Shown in pieces: positions 25,801-36,424 of a stretch of DNA of 64,000 bases; within the stretch, counting starts at the first letter, position 1, and each line of letters starts with the position of its first letter. The stretch lies in the NCBI RefSeq assembly GCF_001680005.1, contig NC_033565.1, positions 1,469,501 to 1,533,500 of the forward strand, read 5' to 3'. The notes beneath the pieces were generated by a model. The model was given only the letters and a program-made list of their open reading frames with translations, was not told the DNA's origin and ran no database searches. This DNA comes from Plasmodium coatneyi. Its lineage: Eukaryota; Apicomplexa; Aconoidasida; Haemosporida; Plasmodiidae. The position numbers and the translations under genes were made by a program.

Positions 25801-28800
25801 ACGGCATGATAACCATGTGTGGTGCAGCCTCCCAGAGAGAGACGTCGCTCCGTGTGATGCCACTCCTTGTGACGCATTAAAAGACAACCGAGAGGATCCC
25901 CCCGTGAGGGACCCCCTTTGGAAAGACGAACTCGTGAAGATGTTCGAAAAGAACATAAAAGGAAAGTGGAAGAAAATACTCATGCCGATTTTTCAGCGCA
26001 AGGAGTTCTATGTACATCGATTTAGGATTATAATGAAGGAGTTTACAGGGTTGAAAACTTTTGTGCGCAAAATGGAAAGCGAAAAGTGCAGAGGGGAAAA
26101 ACCCAACGTGGATAATAAATCTATGCACCCGAACAGAGCGAACCACCCGTATGCTCCCATCTCACTGAGCTACTTCTGCTGCTTCGCCATGAAAGAAATT
26201 GTGATGGAAAATATATGCATAGAAAGTACTGTGCCGCTTGGAGAAACAAAAAAAGGTGGCGATTCCCTGCACGTGAATTACCTCTTCGAACACACCTTTT
26301 CTACCGTAAGGGAAAAAGACATAATTACGCTCTTCGAACATAATAAAAAAATCTTCAAGCTGAAATTGCTCCGGGAAGGAAGCGTCATAGCCGAAGCAGA
26401 TCTACATATTCTGGAGATGTTTTCCATCATGAGGAATGAGGAAAAGAAGAGCCACAAAATTTTGTGTTTCATTCCTACAGATGCGGATAATAAGAACATT
26501 ATCTTTTTAGATGTAGACATGTATTATGAGCGGACGAAAATGGGTTCAGGTGATCCCATTTTTGAAACTAGCCATAGAGTGGTTAGCCCTAATTTATCTG
26601 TTGAACAGCTAGCTGAAGAGAACCCCCATCAGATGGAATTAGCAAAATCAAATTCACCCATCATGTGTGCATCTGAAGAAGGAGCTTCTAATAAAAAGGA
26701 ATTAATAAAAAGAACCCAATCTGGAGTGAGCAACAATTGGTGTGGTGACAAATCGGCTCATCGGGCAGCTCATGGTACACGTGGGGAAGGTAATTCCACC
26801 TTGATCCACGGAAGCACGAATTGTACTCCCACTGACAGCCGGCAGAGAAGAGACGGATTGACCTCCTCACCTGTGGTGCACCCACGGATTACAAACGGGA
26901 CCACCCAAATGATGCGCCACTGCAGCGGCGAATACGTCTGGTTGAAAAATGGCCGAGAGGTTCTTTTGGAAAATCAGGGGGAAGGAAATATCACACGTGG
27001 TGGGGACGCTGATGAGACCAACTGTGTGGACACAAAGTCGATCATCCTGGTTGATGGTATATTGGGAGGACACACCTGCAGGGAGAACCCCAACGGGAAG
27101 CACAGCAGTAGGGCCGAGTACCAAATGAAAGATAAGGACAGAAATGTAAACGGGTGGAAAAAGGATACCAGCCACATCTACCTAACTGTTAACTGGGTAA
27201 TCCTTCCAATGCACTTGATTAAAAAAATGCTTAACAGACTGAGCGGGAATGGAAATGCAGATGACCGGGGGGACGACGTGTTTGTAGCTGTTTACGTGGA
27301 GGTGCATCAGAGGATGGACCCCTCAGGTAGGGGTGGCAGTATCGGCAGTAGCGGTGACGGAACATACGAACTGCTCTCCAGGTCCATTCCGCAAATGGTC
27401 AACTGGAATGAGGGGGGCAATGAAGATCATGCTGATAACGGTGCAATGCACAGACAGAGCAGCCGACCAAACGGTACATCACCTGATGGGGGGAAAGTAG
27501 AGGGAGGTAGAGGAAACCTCCACCACGTAGCGGTGAATTCCCCTGAGCAGACGCACCCCTCCAGGGAAGAATCACAATCAGCAAATAAGCAACTACTCGA
27601 CAAGGAGGAGAAAAAAAAACATTCGTCAGGCAAACGGTTAAGCTTACACAAGTTGAAGATAAAGCACAGGGAAGTTATCAAATCGGGCAGCAGTCCATAC
27701 GTGGAAGGGAAGATAACTGTGAAGGCTCTGATTTCACTGAATCACATTTCTGAAGATGTGACGATTGGGGAGCACTTCTTTAAAATAAAAAACATTTTAC
27801 ACGAAAATGAGGATATTGTATTTTGCTGGGAGAGTTTGTTTCATGGTGTTTATGGGGAGAATGCACTTTTTGAGGAGGAAGAGGAAAGAAAAATGCTTCT
27901 GGACAACTCAGATGTAAGGATGGGTTCTTCTACTGAGCGGGTTGCAATTAGAAATAAAACCCCAATGGTGAAATATCCCAAGGGGGAAGTTGAAAAGTTA
28001 GCAATTCTGCCACATATAGATGATGACAAAAGGGAGAATGAAACAATAATTGGGAAAAAATCCTCTATAAAAAAAAGGGAAAATTCTATCGTACATTTCG
28101 ATGACGGAAATGCGCATCATGCAGACGGAAGGGAGAAACAACCCCTTGGCTATGTTTCATTCGAGTATGAAGTGAGGAGGACGGAAGATGAAAGGAATTA
28201 CGAGAAGAGAGATTATTTTGCAATCCCCAATTTTGTGAAAATTTATTTTCTAAAAAGAAGTAGAAATAACGATCATCTACTGAACGAAAAAAATGATCTG
28301 TTCAGAAAAACAACGTTGGACAAATTATTTGGGGATGTCTTAAGGAGGGTAAACTACAGAAAATATGTAAAAGTAGACACTCTGTTGGATGCACTGAGTT
28401 ATTCAATCTACGCCAATTACATGGACTACGTTATCCGACTGTTTCGACATTATGTGGGTACGGACACTTCGCTATTCTTTCCTGTGGAAAATATTTTACT
28501 AATTTTAGCCTTAAGAAAATTGTCTTCTCATTTTTCCAACGTGATGATGCATTTGTGTAGGGAGGTTCATCAGTGTAACGGGGGTGTCAACTCCTTGGGT
28601 GTGGTCGACTGGTCTCACTTCATCAAGTGTATGTTGAAAGCGCAGTGTGGGTCCTCCAAGGGGGGCAGCTTAAAAATAGGTAAAAGCACTAAAAGTGTTA
28701 AGCGTGAGAAGTTTGTTGGAGCAGGCAAGCAGGATACCCCTCAGAAATTCTACCACAAACGCAACAAACGGGAGGGGCAAAAAATGAAGATGTTTTCTTC

Positions 28801-30778
28801 AACGTCATCTTGCGTGTCTTCCTTCTCTGCCTTCACGAAGGGTAATACAGATGATGACACTTCTTCTATCGCCTCCTCTGCAGAGCGGCACAAGGAAGGA
28901 GAAACTCCCCTACAAGTGACGCACAAGATGAAGGGAGTGAACCCCCTCAGTCAGAGAGACTGGTGTTTGTTGAACAACTGGGAAAAGTGGCACCTTCACA
29001 AAAATGGCAGGAGCTGTTTCTTCCTCCTGTTGTTCCTGAATGATATGCTAATTTTTTACAAAGAAAATAAACGCGCAGTGAAGAATAATGAACTGAACAT
29101 ATCGATACCCCACACGTGTGGTCGTGCCGAAGTGAAGGAGTGCCCTCTGCATAGGTTGCAATATTTTAGTGGACTCCCAAATGGTTTAACGAGGAGACGT
29201 GGACTTTCTAACGGGGTGCTGTGCGGTGGAAGAGCGTACAGAGACTCTTCGGAAAATCGATCTCGCTATTGGGGCCCCCACAAAGGAGACGCAAAGTATT
29301 CACAACGGAATGTACAACAGAATGCACAACGCAATGCACAGCTGCATCCATTAAGGACGTGCCACCATGTTGGAAAACATCTCGATTCTCTTGCTCGTTA
29401 CGCACACAGGAGGAGAACCACCCTGAGCAAACACCACAGTAGTGATGCGTCCCCCGAAGGGAAATACAGAAGAAGCACAAGTGCTGCCAGTCGTCTGCTT
29501 GCACGTGAGCAAAGGGGTAAAAAGAGAACCTCCATATATCATTACAACCTGTTAAAAGGTGAATCGACTATTCCTCCAGTGAAGGATCCAAGTGGTCAGG
29601 AATGCACAAATGGAGTTAACGCATTTATAGCGTTACGTAGGAACCTCCACAGGGATCACAAATCGGACCACTTGTATTTCTTGCAAGGTGGAAATGAAGA
29701 CGTGGTCACACAAATGGACAGAACGAATATAGGAAAGGTTGATCTTTCTCCTTATAGACTTTACGTTAAGGTGAAAAGATTACTAAACGCGGTGACGCTA
29801 GTAAAGCAAAGGATGGCAATGTCCTTTCAAATTGTGTTGAGCAATTACGACTGGATCCAGTCGGGTCATATGCTCCCCTATTTTGTAAGCCCCCAAGATG
29901 GCTATATAATAAATAAAATTCAGGCGGTAAGTAGACCCCTTTTGAATGACCCCCATTCGGGTATCAACACGGCAGTTATTTTGGCACTTCCAACCAGGGA
30001 AGAAATGAGCAGACTTTCCAACGCGATGAGTGAAGAGAATACAGCGAATCTTCTACTCAAGGGGAACACGAAAAGGGAGACTTCCTATGGTCTGCTGAAA
30101 ATGTGCTTGCAGAACTTGTCTCTGCAGATATGCTTTTATGATGTCCCATTTTGGAGCAACTCCTCCTTGTCGGAAGAGTCACATGGGAATGACGACCCAC
30201 TAGGGTGTAGTCTCTACCCGGAGGGGCAACAAAAATGGAGGACGTGGAGGACGGGGAAGACGCTCGTTGCAAGTACGTTCATTCCGCTAACTATTCTTTT
30301 GAAAAAACATAAAACCAAAGTTAGGGCGCCCCTGGTCAGCTCCCCATTTTGCAGCAGTCGAGGAAGACGAAGCGACATGGAGGTGGAAATTCTCCTCAAG
30401 TATGACAGGGTGGACACAAGCGGGGTGCAACAGAAAATGGTTACACAAAAGGGTCGTGAAAATGACGGTCAGAAAAATGTGCAAAAAAATGCGCAGAAAA
30501 ATGTGCAGGCGAAATTCACCCAGGTGCGACCCACGCAGGAGCAATCCAAGTTGCTCAAGTCCAAGCTGGAGACGTGGGCACATGGGCACTTCCATAAGAA
30601 GGAAACCTCCCCTCAATACGGCATCGTAACTGACGGCTTAAATATCGACTCATCCGCAGAAACGCAATCGGGGTTTCGCCTAAGTGACGACTTTGATCTG
30701 GCAGGGAAACACGACTCACTTGACTTCTCTAATATTCCTCTGCTGACTCTTCCGAAAATCCCCCCGCCCATATCGTAG
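16861..30778 (+). CDS. Giant C2/EF-hand-like conserved Plasmodium protein (possibly CEP120-like), frame broken at a poly(A) run
   Basis: Two abutting plus-strand frames are best read as one gene. The first opens at ATG 16861 (MSDNACPSVASSVD) and runs to 18756; the second covers 18632-30778. They change over at the A26 run 18649-18674, where one base fewer would join them into about 4,638 residues. The first part has an N-terminal coiled coil (LEEIKELQERNKMLMKNELK), then Ser/Gly/Asn-rich sequence. The second part has a C2-like beta-rich domain near nt 19200-19615 (DVLYLYVHKMVNLSKRPFDN), an EF-hand-like pair near 20380-20580 (YIDDDRYISKEEF; FFDRERNEIYF), and more C2-like strands near 26150-26560 and 29750-29900. 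Low-complexity runs include EQNEQNEQNKQN and QKNVQKNAQKNVQ. From memory, a CEP120-like centrosomal protein is annotated near BCKDHB in P. falciparum, and CEP120 carries C2 domains; this link is inference. The start at 16861 is the first ATG of the frame. Confidence 0.7.
18649..18674 (+). repeat. A26 homopolymer at the frame change in the giant gene
   Basis: Twenty-six consecutive A encode Lys in either frame. Upstream codons start at positions equal to 1 modulo 3, downstream codons at 2 modulo 3, so the run is one base too long (or two too short) for continuous translation. A sequencing or length-polymorphism error is the simplest explanation. Confidence 0.9.
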
Positions 30779-31447
30779 GGTACCCACATGAGCTACATTA
30801 TTTTCATTTTTCCCACTTTCTGGTTAAGTATGTTGGAGGGACGCGTAGCGATATTGGCGTCATGCTTCGTGGAACCATTCAAGTTATTTGTTGGGGGGAG
30901 TTTTTCCCCCCCTCCTCTTACCTCATTAAAATATATCTTCCTTTTTGTTTGCGCTTGAACAGTGCTGTTTTATATATAGTGCAAATTTGTTTGTGCCTCT
31001 TTGTCACCTCGCACATGGTCAATTTTTAATTTCGTGGGGAGTGTTGACAAGCTGGGCGTCGGTTATTTCTCCCGTTCGCTAGCTGCACTTCAGCTGTAAG
31101 GGTGCTTCTTAACAGTTTTCCTCGCAGCATCCCCACCCATGAACCCCTTTCAATCGTTAAACAAGCTGTGATGGTCATCCCCTTTGTGGGGAAAAAGACG
31201 ACTCTCCGTTTACTCCCTCGCTGTGTTCGCTTGGATGATCCACCTGCCCAATTGTGCATAACTTCAGTTGCTCATTCTTCACTTCCCACGGGTTGATTCT
31301 TTCCTTTTCGAAAGCTTAACCATTCCATGGGAAGAGAAACTTCTATCGTGTCAGTTCTGATTGATGATGGGTTTCTCTTCCAAACAGGTCGCCTCGTGAG
31401 TGGTACCTGCACCTCCTACACAAAGGCGTTTACTTATATGCCAAAAC
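30779..31447. other. Convergent intergenic region, giant gene / CCCH gene
   Basis: About 0.67 kb between two converging stop codons, presumably holding both 3' UTRs. C/T-rich; no gene or repeat of note. Confidence 0.5.
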
Positions 31448-34400
31448 CTACCTCCTATCTTCCCTGTACCCATGAGGCACCTTCTGGTGGTCCCTCCTTC
31501 TTTCCTTCATCTTCTCAGTAACCGAATCGATCACTTTTCTCATTTGATCCTTCCTGTCCTCTGAGAGATGTTCCTCGTTATGACAGTAGACACACTCATA
31601 CGACCTTCGTCTGCACGTTCCCTTCATGTGGCCAATACAGGGATAGCATATTCCCTTATAGTGCAGGAGCTTCGATGGATGGTAGGATGAGTGAATGTCT
31701 GCGTGCTCTCTATGGTGGCAATTTGGACACCGGTTTCTTTTTAAGCATCCATTATTTCCAGAGAAGAAAAAGGTACAAGGGTGACAGACTCCCCTGTCGT
31801 GTGCATCTCGTTCTCTGTAGCCAACTTGTTTGACGTAGTGGAAATGCTTCCCCGCATGGTGGTTGCCTTTGGCCCGGTCCCCTTTGGGGGATTCCTCTTC
31901 GGAAATGTCCTCTTCGGAAATGTCCTCTTTGGAAATATCCTCTTTGGAAATATCCTCTTTGGAAATCTCCTCCTTGGAAATCTCCTCCTTGGAAATCTCC
32001 TCTTTGGAAATCTCCTCCTTGGAAATATCCTCCTTGGAAATATCCTCTTTGGAAATCTCCTCTTTGGTACAATCCCCTTTTGGTGTTGTCCCTTTAGTGG
32101 TGTCCCCATTGGGGAGCCCCTTCTTTGCGGACGTGCCTTTCCCGTGTGTGGCATCTCCCCCGTTTTCCCTATCTCCTCTTTCCCAATTCATGTCACCTGC
32201 GTGTGACTCGTTATGGCAGTACACACACGCGTGCATGGGTCTGGTGCATTCCCCCTTGAAATAATTCGCACACGGAACGCATAACTTCTTAACGTGTAAA
32301 AGTCGAGAGGGATGAAACAACGTGTGGGGATTTCTATGATCTTCGTGGTGACAATTTAGGCACCTCTTCCCATTTGAGCATCCGTAAAAGCCTATAAAAT
32401 AGTACACGCATGGATGGCAGGCTCCCTTCTCATGTCGACTTAAGACGCTTCGACGAATGGATAAATTGTGAGTTCCTTGTTCAATGGGTTCCTGTTTCCT
32501 GCGCCAAGATTTGGCCTCTTCTTTGTCGGTGATTACTTCTCTCTTTTTTGATTCTCCTGGGTAGGGGGAGTTACTGCGGTGGCTAGAATCGCTTTGACTC
32601 TCGTACAGTTGGCTGCTTCGACTACTCATGGTGGATTCGTCTTCACGGGGGGTACGCGAATGCGACCTTCGACGGTTGTGATGGTTGTAATAGCTGTGTC
32701 GGTTGTTGACGATGCGGTGGTTCCTTTCATTTCGGTTGCATAATTGGCTGCTTCCTCTGCTGCTGGCACGCTCAGGGGAGGAATACCTCCTGAAGTGTCT
32801 CACCTCACGGTACCTTCCATTTGGCATTCCTTTGCCTAAAGTTACGTCTTTCATGGAGCGCCAATTATCATCTTCGATGAACCCCCTACTTTTTCTGACT
32901 ACACTTTTCGGGGCTCTTCTTTCTGTTGCTTCTTTTTCCTCCTTTGTCGAAATGGGGTTACCATTGTTGATATATTTGCCCCCCTCTTTGTAAGACAACT
33001 TACCATTTGTGCCTCCCACTTTGGAGTCCTCCCCCTCATCTTCACTCTCACTGGAAAGGGGAACTTCCTCCTCAGGATGTTCATTTGGCGTAGTGGATTT
33101 TTTCTCAGAATCGGATAAGGCACTCTTATTTCGTCCTTTAGTAGTTATTTTTGTGCATTTTCCTGATAGAGAGCGATTATCTGTGACGAGATTTTTCTTC
33201 GATGCGAGTGTGGAGAGACTTGAGCTGCGTGTTCTGCTTTTTGACTCCAATGTGGATAGACTTGAGTTACGTAACGGTTCTTTTGACTTCACAGCGGATG
33301 GAGTTGATCTGTGTAACTGTCCTTTTGCCTTCATAGCGAATCGACTTTTGCTGCGCCACTGCCGTTTCGATCCCGAGGTGGACTGACTCGATATACTCCC
33401 CCTGCGGACTCTCCCGTTGGCCATTCTTCCCATGTCCCTTCTTCCCATCTCGTTCCTGTGTGACTCATCATGGCAGTAGGCACATTGGTCCATTTCTCTT
33501 GGGGTCCCAGTTTGGTTATGTCTGCAAGTGCCCCTAAAATAGTCTACACACGGTTTACACTTCCTCATCCTGTGCAGCATTTTGTAATAGCAAAAATAGC
33601 TGGACGTATTCCGGTGTTCCTCATGATGGCAGTTCCTGCACTGGAGAGAGTAGTTGCACCCACTAGAAAAATAGAACGAGCACGGAATGCACCTACACGC
33701 ATTGTGTTCTTCGATTGAATACGCTCCTGTTGACTCTCCCGTCATCATTCTTTCTTTTCTCCACGTTTTTCCCGCCACTTGGTTCCCATTGGCGTACCCG
33801 TTCCTGGGATTTTCCCTAACATCCCTTCTATCACCTTTGTTATCACCTCTGCTAAACCCGCTCGGCCGCTGCGCATTATGCGTTGGCACGTCCTGAATTA
33901 TTTTCACTCTGCTGCTGGGCTCCTCAATCTCGATGTCCTCCTCGCCCTGACCCTCATCGTGAAAATTGCGAATGTCATCCAGGGGTATTTTGCTCAAACT
34001 TTGGACATCGTTCAGGTGATATTTTTTTTCCTGCTTGGTTAGGGAGTCCACCCGTTTCTTGCTCTGACTTCGGCAGGCAGAGGGGTCCTTTCCGAAATTG
34101 TCATCTCCTCCTTCGTTGTTGCTGCATTTTTCTACATTCGTGGAGGCGCTGCTTTCTCCGCAGTTGTATTCGTTCTTGAAATGGTTTCCATGATGACTCT
34201 CCCCATTTTGCTGCCTACAAATGTGCCCATCATCTGCTTTCACCTCTTGACCGTGCGGATTTGTCGTGCCTTCCTCCACATGGTCATTACACCCATCCTT
34301 ACTTCCAACCCTTTCTTCCCCCCATGCATTGTCCCCTGCGGTATTTTCAGAATTCATGTCCAATTTCCCCCTTATCAGACTTTTACTTTCCCCTTTTACG

Positions 34401-36424
34401 TCCGTCTCTGTTGCTGCCACAAAGTCGGAAGAGGAGGTGTTCATCTTCCTTTGGTGCAAATGTTTACACACATTTTGTTCTTCCACACTGTTGGAAAGGT
34501 CCGCTTCTTCATATACGGTTAAAGGTCGCTTTCCTCTTTGCTCTGCACTGTCACACATCTGGTTTATGGCAAGGTCGTTCGAATTGTCTGCGTACTTCCC
34601 GAAAACACACGTTAATTTTCCATCCTCTTCATCCTTCTCATAAAGCGGTGAAATATCCTTGTCACACAAATTATTTGCTAAGTCATGAGCGTGCTCTTTG
34701 CTATAACTTCTGCGTGGTGGTGTTCCCATATTTGTGTCGTTTTTTTTCTCTGCAAGGTCCCCTTTGTTCATGCTCCTTCTACCTGTGTGTGCATTCCTGC
34801 TGTGACTCCTTGAGCGTGCATACTTTTTGGACGATTCATTTACGTGTGTGCTTCTTTTGTGTGAGTTCTTTTTTCTTTCCCTGCTTGGGGAATGATCCAC
34901 GTTGGGGGGTCGGGAGTGTCTCCCCACGCTGCTGCGTATTCGGTGACTATTCCGAGGATACTGTTGCTCCGTGCTCAGGTTAGAAGTGTGGGTATCGAAG
35001 GTGGACTCCCCGATGATGGATGCCGAATCGGTCACATCCACCACGTTAGCCACGTTGGACACGTTCGATACGTTCGTTGCATCCCCTCGAGCCACTTTCC
35101 CTGGTTGGTGCTCGTCCGAAAATTCCCCCCTCAAGGAAGTTGCGCATACCCCCAAAACGTTCTTCATTTTTACGCCGTAGGATATGTGGTCCGTGTCGTG
35201 ACAATATGCGCTGTCCGCCTCACATGGACACTTCTCCTCGTTAATATGGGGACACACTTGGCACAGGTTCTTATCATGCAGGTAAGTCATAAAGTATAAA
35301 GTAGAGTTTTTCTTTTTATGCGCCTCGCTGTGGCAGTCTGGGCAGTTACCATTTTGCAAGCAGCTAGATGGCGTATCCCCCTGAAGGAAGTAACTCCTAC
35401 ATGGTTTCTTCCCCTGTGTGTCGCACTCAGGACAAATTTCCACCGTTTTTCGAGCCCCCTCAGTGATATTGTGTCCACCTTCTTCAGTACTGCCTCCCCC
35501 CTGAATGTCATCACACACGCGCATCAGTTCCTTCTCCATGGTAACAAAAAGATTGCGATGAGAGATGCTGCTCTTCCCCTTTTGGAAACTGTAAAGCAAC
35601 TCCTTCGTAATCACATCGGTATGTTTTTTCCTTCCGTAGAGATCATTCAACGTGCGAAAATATGAGTGTCGTACTCTGGACGGTAAGTGCTCAACGGAAT
35701 GACAAAAATGGCACTCATTTTGGAGGTAACAAAAACCATCTCTAGATAAGTAAGAACAGACTTTACACTTGTTTCTCATGTGTAGCATCTTATGAGGATG
35801 CAAAGCAGAGTTCTTATCTGTGTGAGTGTAATGATGGCACCATTTGCACTTTATGCTATTACTACACACACTGTTCGGGCTACTAAATTTGAAGCAAGGG
35901 ATACATAACCCATATATGTGTAAAAACTTCTGCGTAATAAACAGAGTAATTTCTTCCTCCTCATTTAAGTGAAAAATCTCCACCAAAGATTTTGTGATGG
36001 TACGTCCTTTAGCTCCATAGAGGTCATTAAAATTGGCTAAAACGTTGTTCCTATGTTCCCCTAGTTGTGAATATTCTTTCAGTTCGCATAGCTTTGATAT
36101 TGTAGTACTGTCATTGGTTCCTTCTAGGGGTGCCTTACTATGGGAGGGGTTTTTGCCTCTATAGGAGGAGCGTCTTCCTCGGTGTGGGCTTCTTCCTCGA
36201 TGTGGACTTCTTCCTCCATGAGGGGGTCTTCCCCCCCCTGCGTGGAACCTTCTTCCGGTGTAAAGGCCTCTCCCTTCCAACTGCACGTCCATCCTTTCAG
36301 CAGCAGCGTTCACCAGTTCACCTCCCCCTTCGCTCTTCTTCGCAGAGGTATCCACCATTTGCACCTCCCCCTCGGGGCCCAAATCACATTTTGCGAATTC
36401 GTCCGAGAGGCATTGTCCCTCCAT
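31448..36424 (-). CDS. CCCH-type zinc-finger protein with five two-finger modules
   Basis: A single-exon frame of 1,658 residues starts at ATG 36424 (MEGQCLSDEFAKCDL). It carries ten Cys/His fingers of the form C-x2-C-x(n)-C-x(4-5)-C-x2-C-H-x3-H, arranged as five pairs: about residues 174-246, 328-415, 910-975, 1336-1400 and 1548-1612. Inside each pair an LH-x5-C-x2-C spacer leads into the second finger (LHMRNKCKVC, LHDKNLCQVC, LHRMRKCKPC, LHVKKLCVPC, LHYKGICYPC). Such fingers are common in apicomplexan proteins thought to bind RNA; the ligand is not known from sequence. Between modules the protein is Ser/Arg/Asn-rich. The N-terminus has a GRSPHRGRSPHRGR basic repeat, and residues about 1450-1510 form an acidic pentapeptide repeat. 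The first two modules also have a FNDLYGAKGR / LNDLYGRKK motif before or between fingers. The product is probably nuclear or ribonucleoprotein-associated (inference). Confidence 0.8.
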   Translation of the reverse strand: MEGQCLSDEFAKCDLGPEGEVQMVDTSAKKSEGGGELVNAAAERMDVQLEGRGLYTGRRFHAGGGRPPHGGRSPHRGRSPHRGRRSSYRGKNPSHSKAPLEGTNDSTTISKLCELKEYSQLGEHRNNVLANFNDLYGAKGRTITKSLVEIFHLNEEEEITLFITQKFLHIYGLCIPCFKFSSPNSVCSNSIKCKWCHHYTHTDKNSALHPHKMLHMRNKCKVCSYLSRDGFCYLQNECHFCHSVEHLPSRVRHSYFRTLNDLYGRKKHTDVITKELLYSFQKGKSSISHRNLFVTMEKELMRVCDDIQGGGSTEEGGHNITEGARKTVEICPECDTQGKKPCRSYFLQGDTPSSCLQNGNCPDCHSEAHKKKNSTLYFMTYLHDKNLCQVCPHINEEKCPCEADSAYCHDTDHISYGVKMKNVLGVCATSLRGEFSDEHQPGKVARGDATNVSNVSNVANVVDVTDSASIIGESTFDTHTSNLSTEQQYPRNSHRIRSSVGRHSRPPNVDHSPSRERKKNSHKRSTHVNESSKKYARSRSHSRNAHTGRRSMNKGDLAEKKNDTNMGTPPRRSYSKEHAHDLANNLCDKDISPLYEKDEEDGKLTCVFGKYADNSNDLAINQMCDSAEQRGKRPLTVYEEADLSNSVEEQNVCKHLHQRKMNTSSSDFVAATETDVKGESKSLIRGKLDMNSENTAGDNAWGEERVGSKDGCNDHVEEGTTNPHGQEVKADDGHICRQQNGESHHGNHFKNEYNCGESSASTNVEKCSNNEGGDDNFGKDPSACRSQSKKRVDSLTKQEKKYHLNDVQSLSKIPLDDIRNFHDEGQGEEDIEIEEPSSRVKIIQDVPTHNAQRPSGFSRGDNKGDRRDVRENPRNGYANGNQVAGKTWRKERMMTGESTGAYSIEEHNACRCIPCSFYFSSGCNYSLQCRNCHHEEHRNTSSYFCYYKMLHRMRKCKPCVDYFRGTCRHNQTGTPREMDQCAYCHDESHRNEMGRRDMGRMANGRVRRGSISSQSTSGSKRQWRSKSRFAMKAKGQLHRSTPSAVKSKEPLRNSSLSTLESKSRTRSSSLSTLASKKNLVTDNRSLSGKCTKITTKGRNKSALSDSEKKSTTPNEHPEEEVPLSSESEDEGEDSKVGGTNGKLSYKEGGKYINNGNPISTKEEKEATERRAPKSVVRKSRGFIEDDNWRSMKDVTLGKGMPNGRYREVRHFRRYSSPERASSRGSSQLCNRNERNHRIVNNRHSYYNHHNRRRSHSRTPREDESTMSSRSSQLYESQSDSSHRSNSPYPGESKKREVITDKEEAKSWRRKQEPIEQGTHNLSIRRSVLSRHEKGACHPCVYYFIGFYGCSNGKRCLNCHHEDHRNPHTLFHPSRLLHVKKLCVPCANYFKGECTRPMHACVYCHNESHAGDMNWERGDRENGGDATHGKGTSAKKGLPNGDTTKGTTPKGDCTKEEISKEDISKEDISKEEISKEEISKEEISKEEISKEDISKEDISKEDISEEDISEEESPKGDRAKGNHHAGKHFHYVKQVGYRERDAHDRGVCHPCTFFFSGNNGCLKRNRCPNCHHREHADIHSSYHPSKLLHYKGICYPCIGHMKGTCRRRSYECVYCHNEEHLSEDRKDQMRKVIDSVTEKMKERRRDHQKVPHGYREDRR
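31888..32070 (-). repeat. 15-base minisatellite encoding KEEIS/KEDIS pentapeptides
   Basis: About twelve tandem 15-base units in the CCCH gene encode variants of Lys-Glu-Glu/Asp-Ile-Ser, drifting to EEDIS and EEESP at the C-terminal side. Because the unit is a multiple of three, copy number can vary without breaking the frame. Long ORFs on both strands here are by-products of the repeat. Confidence 0.9.

Noticed and set aside
31781..32264. Overlapping plus-strand ORFs with LFGN- and SLEIS-type repeats
   Set aside because: They are translations of the antisense strand of the KEEIS minisatellite in the CCCH gene; repeats of 15 bases open several frames at once.
34261..34983. 240-codon plus-strand ORF
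   Set aside because: Antisense to the CCCH coding region; Cys/Phe/Ser-rich composition is that of a shadow frame, with no domain.
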